Shown here piece after piece: positions 1-7,666 of a stretch of DNA of 15,605 nucleotides. The stretch is from Tritrichomonas foetus (lineage: Eukaryota > Parabasalia > Tritrichomonadida > Tritrichomonadidae), in assembly GCA_001839685.1 (NCBI GenBank), contig MLAK01000780.1, forward strand, positions 48,106 through 63,710, in the 5' to 3' direction. The notes under the pieces are model-generated. The model saw only the letters and a program-made list of their open reading frames with translations. It made no database searches and was not told the DNA's origin. How positions within the stretch are numbered: position 1 is the stretch's first letter; each line of letters begins with the position of its first letter. The position numbers and the translations under genes are program-made.

Positions 1-70
1 ATCAAATATCCAACACCAAATATCCAACACCAAATATCCAACACCAAATATCCAACACCAAATATCCAAC
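1..70. repeat. 14-bp tandem repeat, five units, open at left edge
   Basis: Five head-to-tail copies of ACCAAATATCCAAC occupy units 1-14, 15-28, 29-42, 43-56 and 57-70. Copies two to five are identical; the first differs only at its second base (T for C), and the array may continue leftwards outside the window. After base 70 the sequence diverges (AGCAAAGATGG). A 14-bp period is not a multiple of three, so the tract is unlikely to be coding. It lies about 85 bp beyond the stop codon of the Myb gene. No function can be assigned. Confidence 0.95.
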
Positions 71-155
71 AGCAAAGATGGAAAAAAAGACCAAATAAAA
101 GCTCAAACATTCGAAAAATAACTGGAAGTTTACAAGTTATGCAAAAATTAGCACA

Positions 156-992
156 TTATGCAAGTTCTTTCAACATTTCCTTCAGATGTTCCCTATTTTC
201 CACCACCGACGCAGATGCTGCGACCTTGTTTTGGACTGGCATAAAATGGGCGGTTATCGGAACGAGCTCTATCAAGTTTTTCGTCATATGCATTGGCGAC
301 GAATTTGGAGTAGTTCCGCCGACGGCGTCAGTTTCGCTCAGATCTGGCCGAGGAATGTCGTAGTAGCCTTTTGGCTTTCTGCCGCGCTTTAACACCAGCG
401 GCTCGCCATTTTCCATTCGCTCGAGCCTCCTCTTGATCGTACTGTTCCATCGGTTTTTGACACAGTTGTCTGTCCGTCCTTCGAAGAATGAAGCGATTCT
501 CGTCCAAGCGTTTCCGTAAAGTTTATGCATATCTATTAATTTTTGATCTTCTTCTTCTGTCCATCCCGACTTCTGAACGTTTGGGTCGAGGTGGTTCTTC
601 CATCGTTCGCGACATTGCTTGCCAATGCGACCAGGCAGAAGCTCTGCAAGCTTTGCCCAATCCTTATCTCCGTGTTGTTTGACGTAATTAATAATCATCT
701 CGTCTTCTTCTCGAGTCCACGAGCCCTTCACGAGTGAAGGATTCAAGACTTTCTCCCATCGACCTGCAATTTGTGGCGCGGTTTTGTTTGGAAACAATTT
801 GGCTATCGCACTCCACGCAATCGTTGACGATTGTGAAGCAATACGTATCAACTTTTGATCTTCTTCTTCTGTCCATGTTGCACGAGCCTTCTGGTTGCTC
901 TGTGCACGGCGCATCCTCGTCGGTGCAAGCGCTGCTTCCATCGATTTTGAGAGAAGTTTTGAATTTATTTGGATTCTCAAAAAAGTATCCAT
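156..992 (-). CDS. R1R2R3 Myb-type DNA-binding protein
   Basis: A 278-residue nuclear transcription-factor candidate with three adjacent Myb repeats. The spaced tryptophans are visible in all three: W40/W60/W79 (R1), W92/W112/W131 (R2) and W144/W163/W182 (R3), each repeat opening with the W(T)xEED pattern. R2 and R3 keep the usual recognition-helix wording (GRIGKQCRERW and GRTDNCVKNRW), so sequence-specific DNA binding is expected. R3 is followed by a basic stretch with RGRKPKG (residues 203-209), an AT-hook-like or nuclear-localisation motif, and then a tail without known domains. The start at 992 is the first ATG; M18 and M27 are also possible because the Myb domain begins only near residue 36. 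A TCA triplet lies 4 nt before the 992 ATG. Trichomonads carry large Myb families that regulate promoters; the target of this member cannot be read from the sequence. Confidence 0.93.
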   Translation of the reverse strand: MDTFLRIQINSKLLSKSMEAALAPTRMRRAQSNQKARATWTEEEDQKLIRIASQSSTIAWSAIAKLFPNKTAPQIAGRWEKVLNPSLVKGSWTREEDEMIINYVKQHGDKDWAKLAELLPGRIGKQCRERWKNHLDPNVQKSGWTEEEDQKLIDMHKLYGNAWTRIASFFEGRTDNCVKNRWNSTIKRRLERMENGEPLVLKRGRKPKGYYDIPRPDLSETDAVGGTTPNSSPMHMTKNLIELVPITAHFMPVQNKVAASASVVENREHLKEMLKELA

Positions 993-1573
993 ATTTTGAA
1001 AAAAATTGAAAGGGAAATGTGAAATTTACACAATTTACAATCATTATTATTGAAAATTTTCGTTTCTCTTAGAAAGTTAACGTCCTCTTCAATAGAAAAA
1101 GATTAACTTTTTTAATACATAATTGAATGAAAATAAAAAGGCGCCTTTTTTGAGAAAACCAAGATTTTGAAGAAATTTCTGAAGCATTTTCACAAGAGAA
1201 GGTGTTTTTGAGGCTTCAAACAATATTTCTACCATTTAATTGACAAAAATAGCATTGTAAATCTAAAAAAATCGTTTGATTGGATTTTGGTTGTTTTTTC
1301 TTTTGATAGTTTGATTTCTGATATGAATTTCACCTTTTTGTACGATAGAAGCATATCTTGGTTATACCTTCTCCAATTATTTTTCCTCCACAGAATTTTT
1401 CACAAATCAGATGGTCTTTTCCTCAGCAGAAATACTCTAGAAGCAGAATTAATGATAGCTTTAAAGTTTTCTTTATAATTATAATGCAATTACTTCATTG
1501 AGGGTCTTCATATTCTTCATTTTCAATAACTTTGTTTGCATCAAAAAAAAAATGATGATGAGATTCTTTGTAA
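993..1573. other. Gene-free divergent interval (about 0.58 kb)
   Basis: This AT-rich interval lies between the Myb gene (reading left) and a coiled-coil gene (reading right), so it should hold both promoters. I see no convincing gene: a 63-codon open stretch at 1287-1478 starts with TTG and looks like chance. The only standout is a perfect 16-bp palindrome at 1135-1150. TCATA at 1508-1512 and TCATTTT near 1518-1524 match the trichomonad initiator pattern TCAYW but sit 50-65 nt before the 1574 ATG. Confidence 0.6.
1135..1150. repeat. Perfect palindrome with GC core
   Basis: Five A, then GGCGCC, then five T form a perfect 16-bp inverted repeat in otherwise AT-rich DNA. It lies about 145 bp upstream of the Myb start and 425 bp upstream of the next gene. 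It could be a dyad-symmetric protein binding site; this is a guess from symmetry and position only. Confidence 0.5.
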
Positions 1574-2035
1574 ATGTTGTTCGAAGAACCTGATCCAGAG
1601 GAAACCACACGCAGAAGAGTAAAGAAAATTAATCCTTGCCTATATACTCATGACTTTACAACACCATGGACTCGCCAATTCAACAGACAACCGAGAATTT
1701 TCGCTGACCCACCATGTTTCAATGAAGTTAAAAAGAAAACAACAAATGCACTATTCGAGGAATCACAAGAAAGAGTTCAGAAGCATATTGAGTCTATTAT
1801 CCAATATCAAAAGGACACCTTCGAAGATTCATTGCGAGACATTGACGAAATGTCACAAGAAAACGAAGATCGACTTGAGAAAATCGAAAAAGGGCTTCAA
1901 AGGTTGAAGAAAATGATGCTTCAAAAACATCCCAAAAACAAAGAAAAGCAAACAAAACCTAATACAAAAAAGAAATCAAATCAAAAAAGTGATAGAGCTT
2001 CTTTAATGATGAAGCAAAACAAACAAAATTTCTAA
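1574..2035 (+). CDS. Small basic coiled-coil protein, unrecognised
   Basis: A 153-residue protein that I do not recognise. Residues 1-50 are proline- and aromatic-containing and not obviously helical. Residues about 55-118 are charged and heptad-like, suggesting a coiled coil. Residues 119-153 are strongly basic (lysine and asparagine rich), possibly unstructured or nucleic-acid binding. No signal peptide or membrane segment is seen. The start is well defined because the codon just before the ATG (1571-1573) is an in-frame TAA. The coding stretch is richer in C and G than its flanks, which supports a real gene. It is transcribed divergently from the Myb gene. Confidence 0.72.
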   Translation: MLFEEPDPEETTRRRVKKINPCLYTHDFTTPWTRQFNRQPRIFADPPCFNEVKKKTTNALFEESQERVQKHIESIIQYQKDTFEDSLRDIDEMSQENEDRLEKIEKGLQRLKKMMLQKHPKNKEKQTKPNTKKKSNQKSDRASLMMKQNKQNF

Positions 2036-2546
2036 AAATCCAAATTCTTTTGAGATCTTTTATGTTTTTCTATTATTTTCCCTGATTTATCTTTGACATC
2101 AAAAGTTGTTTCAAAAAAAATCCAAAATATGTGGAAATGAAAAATCATTCGAATCAAACCCAATAATTAAATTTTAATAAAACTAAAGATTAATATTACA
2201 AACAAAGATACTCAATGCGTGTATATAAGGTAAATTCAATAGCCATGACTTTCAAAAAAAGAAAAGAATTTATCTAAATAATCACAATTTCTGTTTCTTG
2301 AACGTTTTAATGCTTAAGAAAACATTTTTGGTTTCTTATTATTTGGAGTTACCTTCTATAAGAAGATAAATTGAAGAATAAATTTATATCTCTGCACTAT
2401 GACCACCCTTGAAAAAGATGATTACGAAGTATCGTCAATTCTAAAGGTGAATTTGATTTTCTTGCATAACTTAATGCAGTGATATACAAAAAATCACACT
2501 CTAATCATCAAAAAAGAGAATAGATAAAATAAAAAAATAGAAAAAA
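2036..2546. other. Gene-free convergent interval (about 0.5 kb)
   Basis: An AT-rich stretch between the 3' ends of two coiled-coil genes. I find no RNA gene or repeat. A 27-codon frame at 2399-2482 begins MTTLEKDDYEVSSILK, faintly recalling the start of a chromodomain, but it ends at once in TGA and is not called. Confidence 0.5.
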
Positions 2547-3257
2547 TTAAAAGTTTGGCCTTGGAAATCCAGTTGAACGATGAGCTGGCTTTTTCTTTTG
2601 TTGTTTGGCGAGTTCGGCAATTCTAGGTGAAATTTGTGGCGGTTTTTTGAGGTTTTGTGAATATTTGTAATCTTCGATTTTCTTTCTGGCTATTGCTGCT
2701 TCATCACTAAGTTTTTGTAGTTTCATTATTTCTTCCTGAGCTTCCTTTAGTTGTTTTTGTAAATTTCCGTTTTCTTCCCGAAATCTTGCCTCGGCCGCAT
2801 TTTGATAAAATTCGATTTCTTTGGCGGCCAAGAATTTCGCTTCTGTTTCTGCTTCCTCCGCTTGTTTGTTGATTTCATTCAATAAGCTTTGATTTGCTTG
2901 ATACTGAAAATTTACCTGTTGATGGAATTGTTTCGCTTTTTCTTCGTATTTTTCTTTCATATTCTGAACTTCATCATTATACATTTTGTCTAAGTTTGCG
3001 TAATCGATTTCTTTTTGATCATAAGCGACATTTGCGGATATCTGATTTAATCTCGAAAATTTCTGTTCGCGAATTAGGTTTGCGTAATCTATTTCGGATT
3101 GGAGTAAACTTAAATTTTGTCCGGCCTTTAAAAAAAGACACTTCCTCATTTTTCGATTGAAGCGATTTTCGTTTTTAACTTGCCGATGAAATTTCGCTCG
3201 AGCAATAGAGTCCCCTCGTGAAGTGATTGGAGCTCTCATGTATGCATCATAATTCAT
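2547..3257 (-). CDS. Coiled-coil protein, unrecognised
   Basis: A 236-residue protein with no recognised family. The frame is open three bases further to a TTG at 3258-3260, but the first ATG is at 3257, so I start there. The first 45 residues are basic (many R and K). From about residue 50 to 195 the chain is glutamate-, lysine- and glutamine-rich with heptad spacing, a long predicted coiled coil. The C-terminal 35 residues are basic and proline-containing. The heptapeptide EIDYANL appears twice, at residues 55-61 and 83-89, exactly 28 residues (four heptads) apart, suggesting an internal duplication. There is no signal peptide or membrane segment. A cytoskeletal or scaffold role is typical for such proteins but is inferred. 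Confidence 0.82.
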   Translation of the reverse strand: MNYDAYMRAPITSRGDSIARAKFHRQVKNENRFNRKMRKCLFLKAGQNLSLLQSEIDYANLIREQKFSRLNQISANVAYDQKEIDYANLDKMYNDEVQNMKEKYEEKAKQFHQQVNFQYQANQSLLNEINKQAEEAETEAKFLAAKEIEFYQNAAEARFREENGNLQKQLKEAQEEIMKLQKLSDEAAIARKKIEDYKYSQNLKKPPQISPRIAELAKQQKKKPAHRSTGFPRPNF

Positions 3258-3444
3258 CAAGAATGTTGTTGACTTTTCTTGAGATTTAATTTAATTTAAT
3301 TTCTAACAGATTTAGTCACGATGCTAACAAAATAGGCCAAAAATTGACTATTCATGGTCAAATTCGAAATTCAAAGAAACATCGAAGAATGAAAAACTGA
3401 TAAATATGGAATTAGTATATTTTTATTTACATTTAATACAAGAG

Positions 3445-4836
3445 TTAATTATATATAAATGCCTGGTGGCTTAATATCGGTGGTATTTCATTACAATCCA
3501 TCACTGTGAAAGTGTGAACCGCTGCAGCGCCATCGTTAATCGCATGCACAACAACTGAGTATAGATTTGGTCCGATTGAGGCTGCAGGCAACACTAATTT
3601 TGAATTACAAAAGAGTAAATTTATACCAAGGTCTGCAATTTCTCGTAATTTTCCAACAATAAATTGTGCACCAATCCATTTATTTTTATACATCTCACTA
3701 TGTTTGCTTGCTGCCAAATTACATTCATATAAATTGAGTGCATCTTTATTCAACAATTTCACCTTGTTTGATAAAGTGTATGAAAAGACAGCTGTTGGTG
3801 CATAAAGTCTTGAAGCTGCTTCAAATGTTTTATCATTTGTATTCGTGAACAAATAATCCATGATTTTTGATACATGCAAATTAAACGCATTTTCAATATT
3901 CGTTTGAAATCTGACACTTGGAAGCTTCAAGGGTGGAGGAAAACTTAACACTTCACCTGGCAGAAAACTGGTAACATCATCCTGGACATTATTATTATTA
4001 TTATTAGAATTATTATTATTATTATTATTAGAATTATTATTATTATTAGAATTATTATTATTATTAGAATTATTATTATTATTAGAATTATTATTATTAT
4101 TAGAATTATTATTATTATTTTGTTGTCTGTTAAATCTTGAATTTCTTGGTTCTGCTTCTTGTTCATCATTTTCAATGTTTTCGTCACTTTCATTATTTTC
4201 ATCGTTTTGTCTTTGATTTCGATTTGTGAATCCGCCTCTCTGAGGATTTGGTCCACCCCTTTGATTATTGCTATTGTTTCCATCATCAAAAATGTCGCAG
4301 CGAACGTTTGGAAAGAATTTTTGGAGCCTGTTTGGAACTTTGTTTGCTTTACTGAAATTGAGTCGATTACGAGGAATTCTGATATTCGAAATTTGAAGTT
4401 GTGGATAATTTTCTTTGATCAAAATCTTTAAAATGAAAAATGCTGTATTTGAATTTTTGATCAGATCTACACTTTGATATAAATTTGATAAGTCAAGTGA
4501 TCCATCGTTTGGGTTCAAAATAGTTGCCAAGTTGTTGGAAATAGTTTGATGATATCTTTGAAAAGTTTGTTCATATTGAAGATCGAGATAGGATATTGTA
4601 AGATCTGGCCGGTTTTCTTTGATTACTCGAAAGTGTGCATCATTTGGCTGGAAAGAATGTATCACGCAAACATTAAATCGATCGATAAAGGCCATATCGC
4701 GTTCGAAATTGCATTGGCATCTTTGTTGGATATTTGTTAAAACTTGATTGGCATTTTGGCGTGTAACTGGATGAATTGCTAGAGCTGAATTAGCAACTGT
4801 TGTTTCAGTGTTGCCACCTGGAAATCGATTTCTCAT
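3445..4836 (-). CDS. Divergent NXF1/Mex67-like mRNA export receptor with Asn-rich insert
   Basis: This 463-residue protein follows the domain order of the NXF1/TAP/Mex67 family, which carries mRNA-protein particles through nuclear pores with p15/NXT1. Residues about 36-90 could be a degenerate RRM. Residues 113-186 align by eye with the NXF1 leucine-rich region: LDLSNL followed by VDLI, then ILIKENYPQLQISNI with NRL, then FFPNVR. Residues about 312-462 resemble the NTF2-like domain, including the closing pattern VHTFTVMDC..IPPILSHQAFIYN. Residues 187-290 are a low-complexity linker with two RGG-type motifs (193-195, 200-202) and a 44-residue N5S-type tract (240-283). The C-terminal UBA-like domain that normally binds FG nucleoporins is missing, because the protein ends with the NTF2-like part. 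The first ATG is used. The assignment rests on remembered family patterns; an unrelated NTF2-fold protein is the alternative. Confidence 0.6.
   Translation of the reverse strand: MRNRFPGGNTETTVANSALAIHPVTRQNANQVLTNIQQRCQCNFERDMAFIDRFNVCVIHSFQPNDAHFRVIKENRPDLTISYLDLQYEQTFQRYHQTISNNLATILNPNDGSLDLSNLYQSVDLIKNSNTAFFILKILIKENYPQLQISNIRIPRNRLNFSKANKVPNRLQKFFPNVRCDIFDDGNNSNNQRGGPNPQRGGFTNRNQRQNDENNESDENIENDEQEAEPRNSRFNRQQNNNNNSNNNNNSNNNNNSNNNNNSNNNNNSNNNNNNNSNNNNNNVQDDVTSFLPGEVLSFPPPLKLPSVRFQTNIENAFNLHVSKIMDYLFTNTNDKTFEAASRLYAPTAVFSYTLSNKVKLLNKDALNLYECNLAASKHSEMYKNKWIGAQFIVGKLREIADLGINLLFCNSKLVLPAASIGPNLYSVVVHAINDGAAAVHTFTVMDCNEIPPILSHQAFIYN
3988..4119 (-). repeat. AAT/TCT minisatellite inside coding sequence
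   Basis: 132 bp (44 codons) in the export-receptor gene read on the minus strand as runs of AAT interrupted by single TCT codons: blocks of 5, 5, 5, 5, 5, 7 and 6 Asn separated by Ser. The basic unit is 18 bp, (AAT)5-TCT, so length changes would keep the frame. Use of one Asn codon (AAT) and one Ser codon (TCT) throughout points to recent expansion by slippage or unequal exchange. Confidence 0.97.
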
Positions 4837-5038
4837 GTTGTAGGAATCTCTTCAAATTTAAGGTGAAATATTAAAGGCCGAAAATAACGTTCTCTACTTC
4901 AACTTTTTCTTTGTGTATATTCAAATTGTCATTCGACTTCAATTGGATATTGACAATGAAATTGGCTTTGAAAATCTGAACATTTAACTTTTTCTATTAC
5001 GACATTTTTGATTTTTGTGATTCAATTCAAAAAAAGAA

Positions 5039-5044
5039 TCATTT
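5039..5044 (+). promoter_or_regulatory. Putative trichomonad initiator (Inr) of alpha-SNAP gene
   Basis: TCATTT fits the trichomonad initiator consensus TCA(+1)YW. With the A at 5041 as +1, the 5' untranslated leader would be 10 nt before the ATG at 5051, within the very short leader range known in these organisms. No transcript data are available here. Confidence 0.5.
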
Positions 5045-5050
5045 TAAACA

Positions 5051-5926
5051 ATGTCAACACGCGGAGATCAACTTGCTGCAGACGCAGAAAAGCTTGCACT
5101 CAAAAAGCCACTTTTTGGAAAGACAAAGGCTCAGCAGCAAGCTTCCGATAAATACGTTCAAGCCGGAAATGCATATAAAATCGATCACTGCTGGAAACGC
5201 GCTGGCGAGTGTCACATGAAAGCGACAGAAATTCTCATTCACATCAAAGAAAACAATACAGCCTCCGAACAAGCAATCGAAGCCGCCAAATGTTTCGCTA
5301 AAGATCCAGAAGCAGTAAATGAGACAGTCGACGCATATCAACAAGCCTCAAAACTGCTCCTTGAAAACGAAAGAAAAACATTCGATGCCGGACAAGCCCT
5401 CGTTGAAGCAGGAAACGTTTTAATTAGTGCCGATCGAGCTGACGAAGGAATTGCAATTTTAGAAAAAGCAGTAGGTATTTTCAAGAAAACTAGTGACTCT
5501 TCAGCAAATATTGCAAAGAACTATGAAAAATTAGGTGATATCCTCACAGAGAAAAAACAATACCTTAAAGCAGTAGAATTCTATCAAAATGTGGTCGACA
5601 TTCGCTTAGGAAATGCAATCACGCAAGGTGCTGCAACAATGGTCTTTTTCAAGGCTGTTCTGGCATACCTTCAATTGAATGATATCGTCGGCGCTAGAAA
5701 AATGCTCGATGAGCACCTTCAAAAGAATCCAGTGTATAGAAATGATTTCCATTACAAGTTTTTGGTAAACGTGATCCAGAAAATGGACGACCATGATCAA
5801 GAAGGCTTCGACGAAGTAACAAGTACATTTGGCAGACAATGCACAGTAGACGCATGGACGCGTGCTAGACTTGATGGAATGCGCGCATTCGTCGGAGGTG
5901 ATGAAGCAGTTAATGATCTCTGCTAA
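5051..5926 (+). CDS. Alpha-SNAP, NSF attachment protein
   Basis: A 291-residue protein, close to the usual 290-295 of alpha-SNAP. Alpha-SNAP binds assembled SNARE complexes on membranes and recruits the AAA ATPase NSF to take them apart after vesicle fusion. The chain is a series of TPR-like helical hairpins from about residue 28 (ASDKYVQAGNAYK) through YEKLGDILTEKKQYLKAVEFY (158-178) to the C-terminal bundle. The N-terminal segment KKPLFGKTK (18-26) corresponds in position to the hydrophobic membrane-contacting loop. The end, GGDEAVNDLC, parallels the acidic leucine-containing tail of alpha-SNAP that stimulates NSF; the mid-to-C-terminal wording fits alpha better than gamma. The start is the first ATG, 10 nt after an Inr-like TCATTT. 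The stop overlaps a TAAA (5924-5927), the proposed trichomonad polyadenylation signal. Confidence 0.92.
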   Translation: MSTRGDQLAADAEKLALKKPLFGKTKAQQQASDKYVQAGNAYKIDHCWKRAGECHMKATEILIHIKENNTASEQAIEAAKCFAKDPEAVNETVDAYQQASKLLLENERKTFDAGQALVEAGNVLISADRADEGIAILEKAVGIFKKTSDSSANIAKNYEKLGDILTEKKQYLKAVEFYQNVVDIRLGNAITQGAATMVFFKAVLAYLQLNDIVGARKMLDEHLQKNPVYRNDFHYKFLVNVIQKMDDHDQEGFDEVTSTFGRQCTVDAWTRARLDGMRAFVGGDEAVNDLC

Positions 5927-6292
5927 ATTAATATTTTAAAGAAGAATTTAAATAGTATCTTTTTTTCATATTATTTGTTATTTTCGCTCTTTGTTTGTTT
6001 TTTGACTCTAATAAATGTTGTATTAGTTCGAATGCTTCTTTTTATAGCTTCGAATCGGTTGAGTCTGAGAGTAGGATTGTTTCATTGAAGATAGAAGAAT
6101 AATATATTCAAGATAACAAATCCATATTCGCAAATGACAAATTCTATGAAATAGATATAATAAATGAGATATAGAAATAATAAATCAGAAAAAGAAATAA
6201 CAAATCAGAAATAGAAATAATATATTAGAAATTGATAAAAAATTACACAACGTTTATAGTAAAATATTAAGACATGACTAACAAACATTAAA
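5927..6292. other. Gene-free convergent interval (about 0.37 kb)
   Basis: The interval separates the 3' ends of the alpha-SNAP gene and the DUF4795-like gene. It is very AT-rich and holds the 20-bp tandem repeat at 6153-6232. GTTCGAAT at about 6026 resembles a tRNA B box, but no cloverleaf can be drawn around it. Confidence 0.6.
6153..6232. repeat. 20-bp tandem repeat, four units
   Basis: Four contiguous 20-bp units lie at 6153-6172, 6173-6192, 6193-6212 and 6213-6232, with the approximate consensus AGAAATAATAAATCAGAAAT. Adjacent units differ at a few positions each, and a more degenerate copy may precede them at about 6133-6152. The array sits between two convergent genes, downstream of both, so it is not part of a promoter. 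Confidence 0.9.
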
Positions 6293-7666
6293 TTATATCC
6301 TTGGAATAGTAAACTTCAACGATGGAAGTTCAGAATTTCTGTCCCTCACAGGTGACGTCGATGCTTCAAGTTGCATGGCATTTAGTCTTGTTCGTCCGCA
6401 TGCAAGACATTTCATTGGTTTGTTTGTAAATGACGCTTGCTCTTCCTCAAGGAGATTTGAAATGGTGGATTGCACGAAATTTTCCATTTGTTCCCGCTCA
6501 ACAAACTGGTCTACTTTCTTTTGGATGAGGGCAATATCATCACGAGCAGATGCAATCAGAATTCGAAGTTTTTCAAACATTCTTTCTACTAAACTAATTT
6601 CAGATTTTCGTTCAATTCGTGCAACCAAGCTTCTATTTTGTTCTTCCATAATTTCTTCAATATTTGCGATTTCAATTTTCATCTGATCAAATTCATTGAA
6701 TTCTGGCTCTGTCTCTTCAATTACTTCAATGCCTCCAGGCATTCCCATCTGTGGATGCTGACCTGGATCAAATCCACGATTCATCATTTCCATGTTGTGT
6801 TCGCCTTCTTCAGGAACTCTGTTAATATTTCCTATGTGATTATTAAAATTATTCTGATTGTTTGGATCAACAGCTGCAATTTGTTGTTGCATATGAAAAA
6901 TCTGTTCACGAATTTCGGCACGGAGTTGTTCAAGAGCATTTTCATCAAAACGTGAAGCAGTAACATAATTTTGAACTATTCTGCCATTTGCTTCATTTGA
7001 ATTTCCAGGATTATTTTCACTTGCGCCATTATTTTCATTTCCAGAATTATTTGAAGCATTATGTGAATTCACGATATTGGGATTTGATGATTTAGTGGAG
7101 TTATTTTGGTTAGTGTTGTGGTTTCCACTTGAGAGTGCATCTTCAAGCTTTTGAACCCTCCTTTTTAACTCCATGTCGTCTGCGGCTGCCTGATTGCTTG
7201 CAGCTGTTGGAATATTAACATTTCCAGCCAGAATACTCTTCACTTTCGCTTCAATGGCTGAAACCGTCTGAGAGAGAAGGGTGTGCTCGGCCCCCATGAG
7301 ATCGGTCTTCTGTGTAATTCGATTATTAACTGCAATGAGAGTATTCGAAAGTGAAGTGTCTACATAGTTTCTGACTTCCTCGTTTTTGGCTTCAACTTCA
7401 TTATTTACTCGAGTGAATTTTGCGTCGATATTTGGAAAGTTTCGTAATATTGCGTCTTTATCGGCTCTGTATTGATCGCGAAATGCATTGAATTCTGTTT
7501 GCATACATTTTTCGCCGATTTCTTTTTTTAAATGAACGATTTGCTTTTGCTGATCAACAAGCATTGTAGCGACTTCATTCAATAGGTTTGCAAGAGAATC
7601 GGAGACGATATTTAGGTTGATTAAATTCCCTTTTTCAACAAGAGCTTTCAGCTTCTCTGCCGACAT
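6293..7666 (-). CDS. Coiled-coil protein with DUF4795/QRICH2-like C-terminus
   Basis: A 457-residue protein. Residues about 1-180 are predominantly helical and heptad-like. Residues 181-228 form an Asn/Ser-rich linker. Residues 239-265 are another helix. Residues 266-312 contain a second Asn-rich stretch and a Met/Gly/Pro-rich part. Residues 320-412 form a long coiled coil that runs into NKPMKCLACGRTRLN (415-429). A coiled coil ending in a short CLxCxR motif is what I recall of the DUF4795 domain of QRICH2-type proteins, which act in sperm and ciliary axonemes. If this is right, the product may serve the flagella of this protist; that is inference. Only one CxxC pair (C420, C423) is present, so a complete zinc finger is not formed. 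The first ATG is used. No signal peptide or membrane segment is seen. Confidence 0.82.
   Translation of the reverse strand: MSAEKLKALVEKGNLINLNIVSDSLANLLNEVATMLVDQQKQIVHLKKEIGEKCMQTEFNAFRDQYRADKDAILRNFPNIDAKFTRVNNEVEAKNEEVRNYVDTSLSNTLIAVNNRITQKTDLMGAEHTLLSQTVSAIEAKVKSILAGNVNIPTAASNQAAADDMELKRRVQKLEDALSSGNHNTNQNNSTKSSNPNIVNSHNASNNSGNENNGASENNPGNSNEANGRIVQNYVTASRFDENALEQLRAEIREQIFHMQQQIAAVDPNNQNNFNNHIGNINRVPEEGEHNMEMMNRGFDPGQHPQMGMPGGIEVIEETEPEFNEFDQMKIEIANIEEIMEEQNRSLVARIERKSEISLVERMFEKLRILIASARDDIALIQKKVDQFVEREQMENFVQSTISNLLEEEQASFTNKPMKCLACGRTRLNAMQLEASTSPVRDRNSELPSLKFTIPRI

Noticed and set aside
1287..1478. 63-codon hydrophobic open frame on the plus strand
   Set aside because: It begins with TTG, has no homology I can see, lies in promoter-like DNA and has the AT composition of non-coding sequence.
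2399..2482. 27-codon frame whose start (DDYEVSSILK) recalls a chromodomain
   Set aside because: Too short, ends in TGA, and GTGAAT...TGCAG does not match parabasalid intron signals (GTAYGT...ACTAACACACAG); no continuation of a chromodomain follows.
3945..4289. 114-codon poly-isoleucine frame on the minus strand
   Set aside because: It is the alternate reading of the AAT minisatellite inside the export-receptor gene.
6020..6060. tRNA B-box-like GTTCGAAT
   Set aside because: No A box at the right distance and no cloverleaf pairing.
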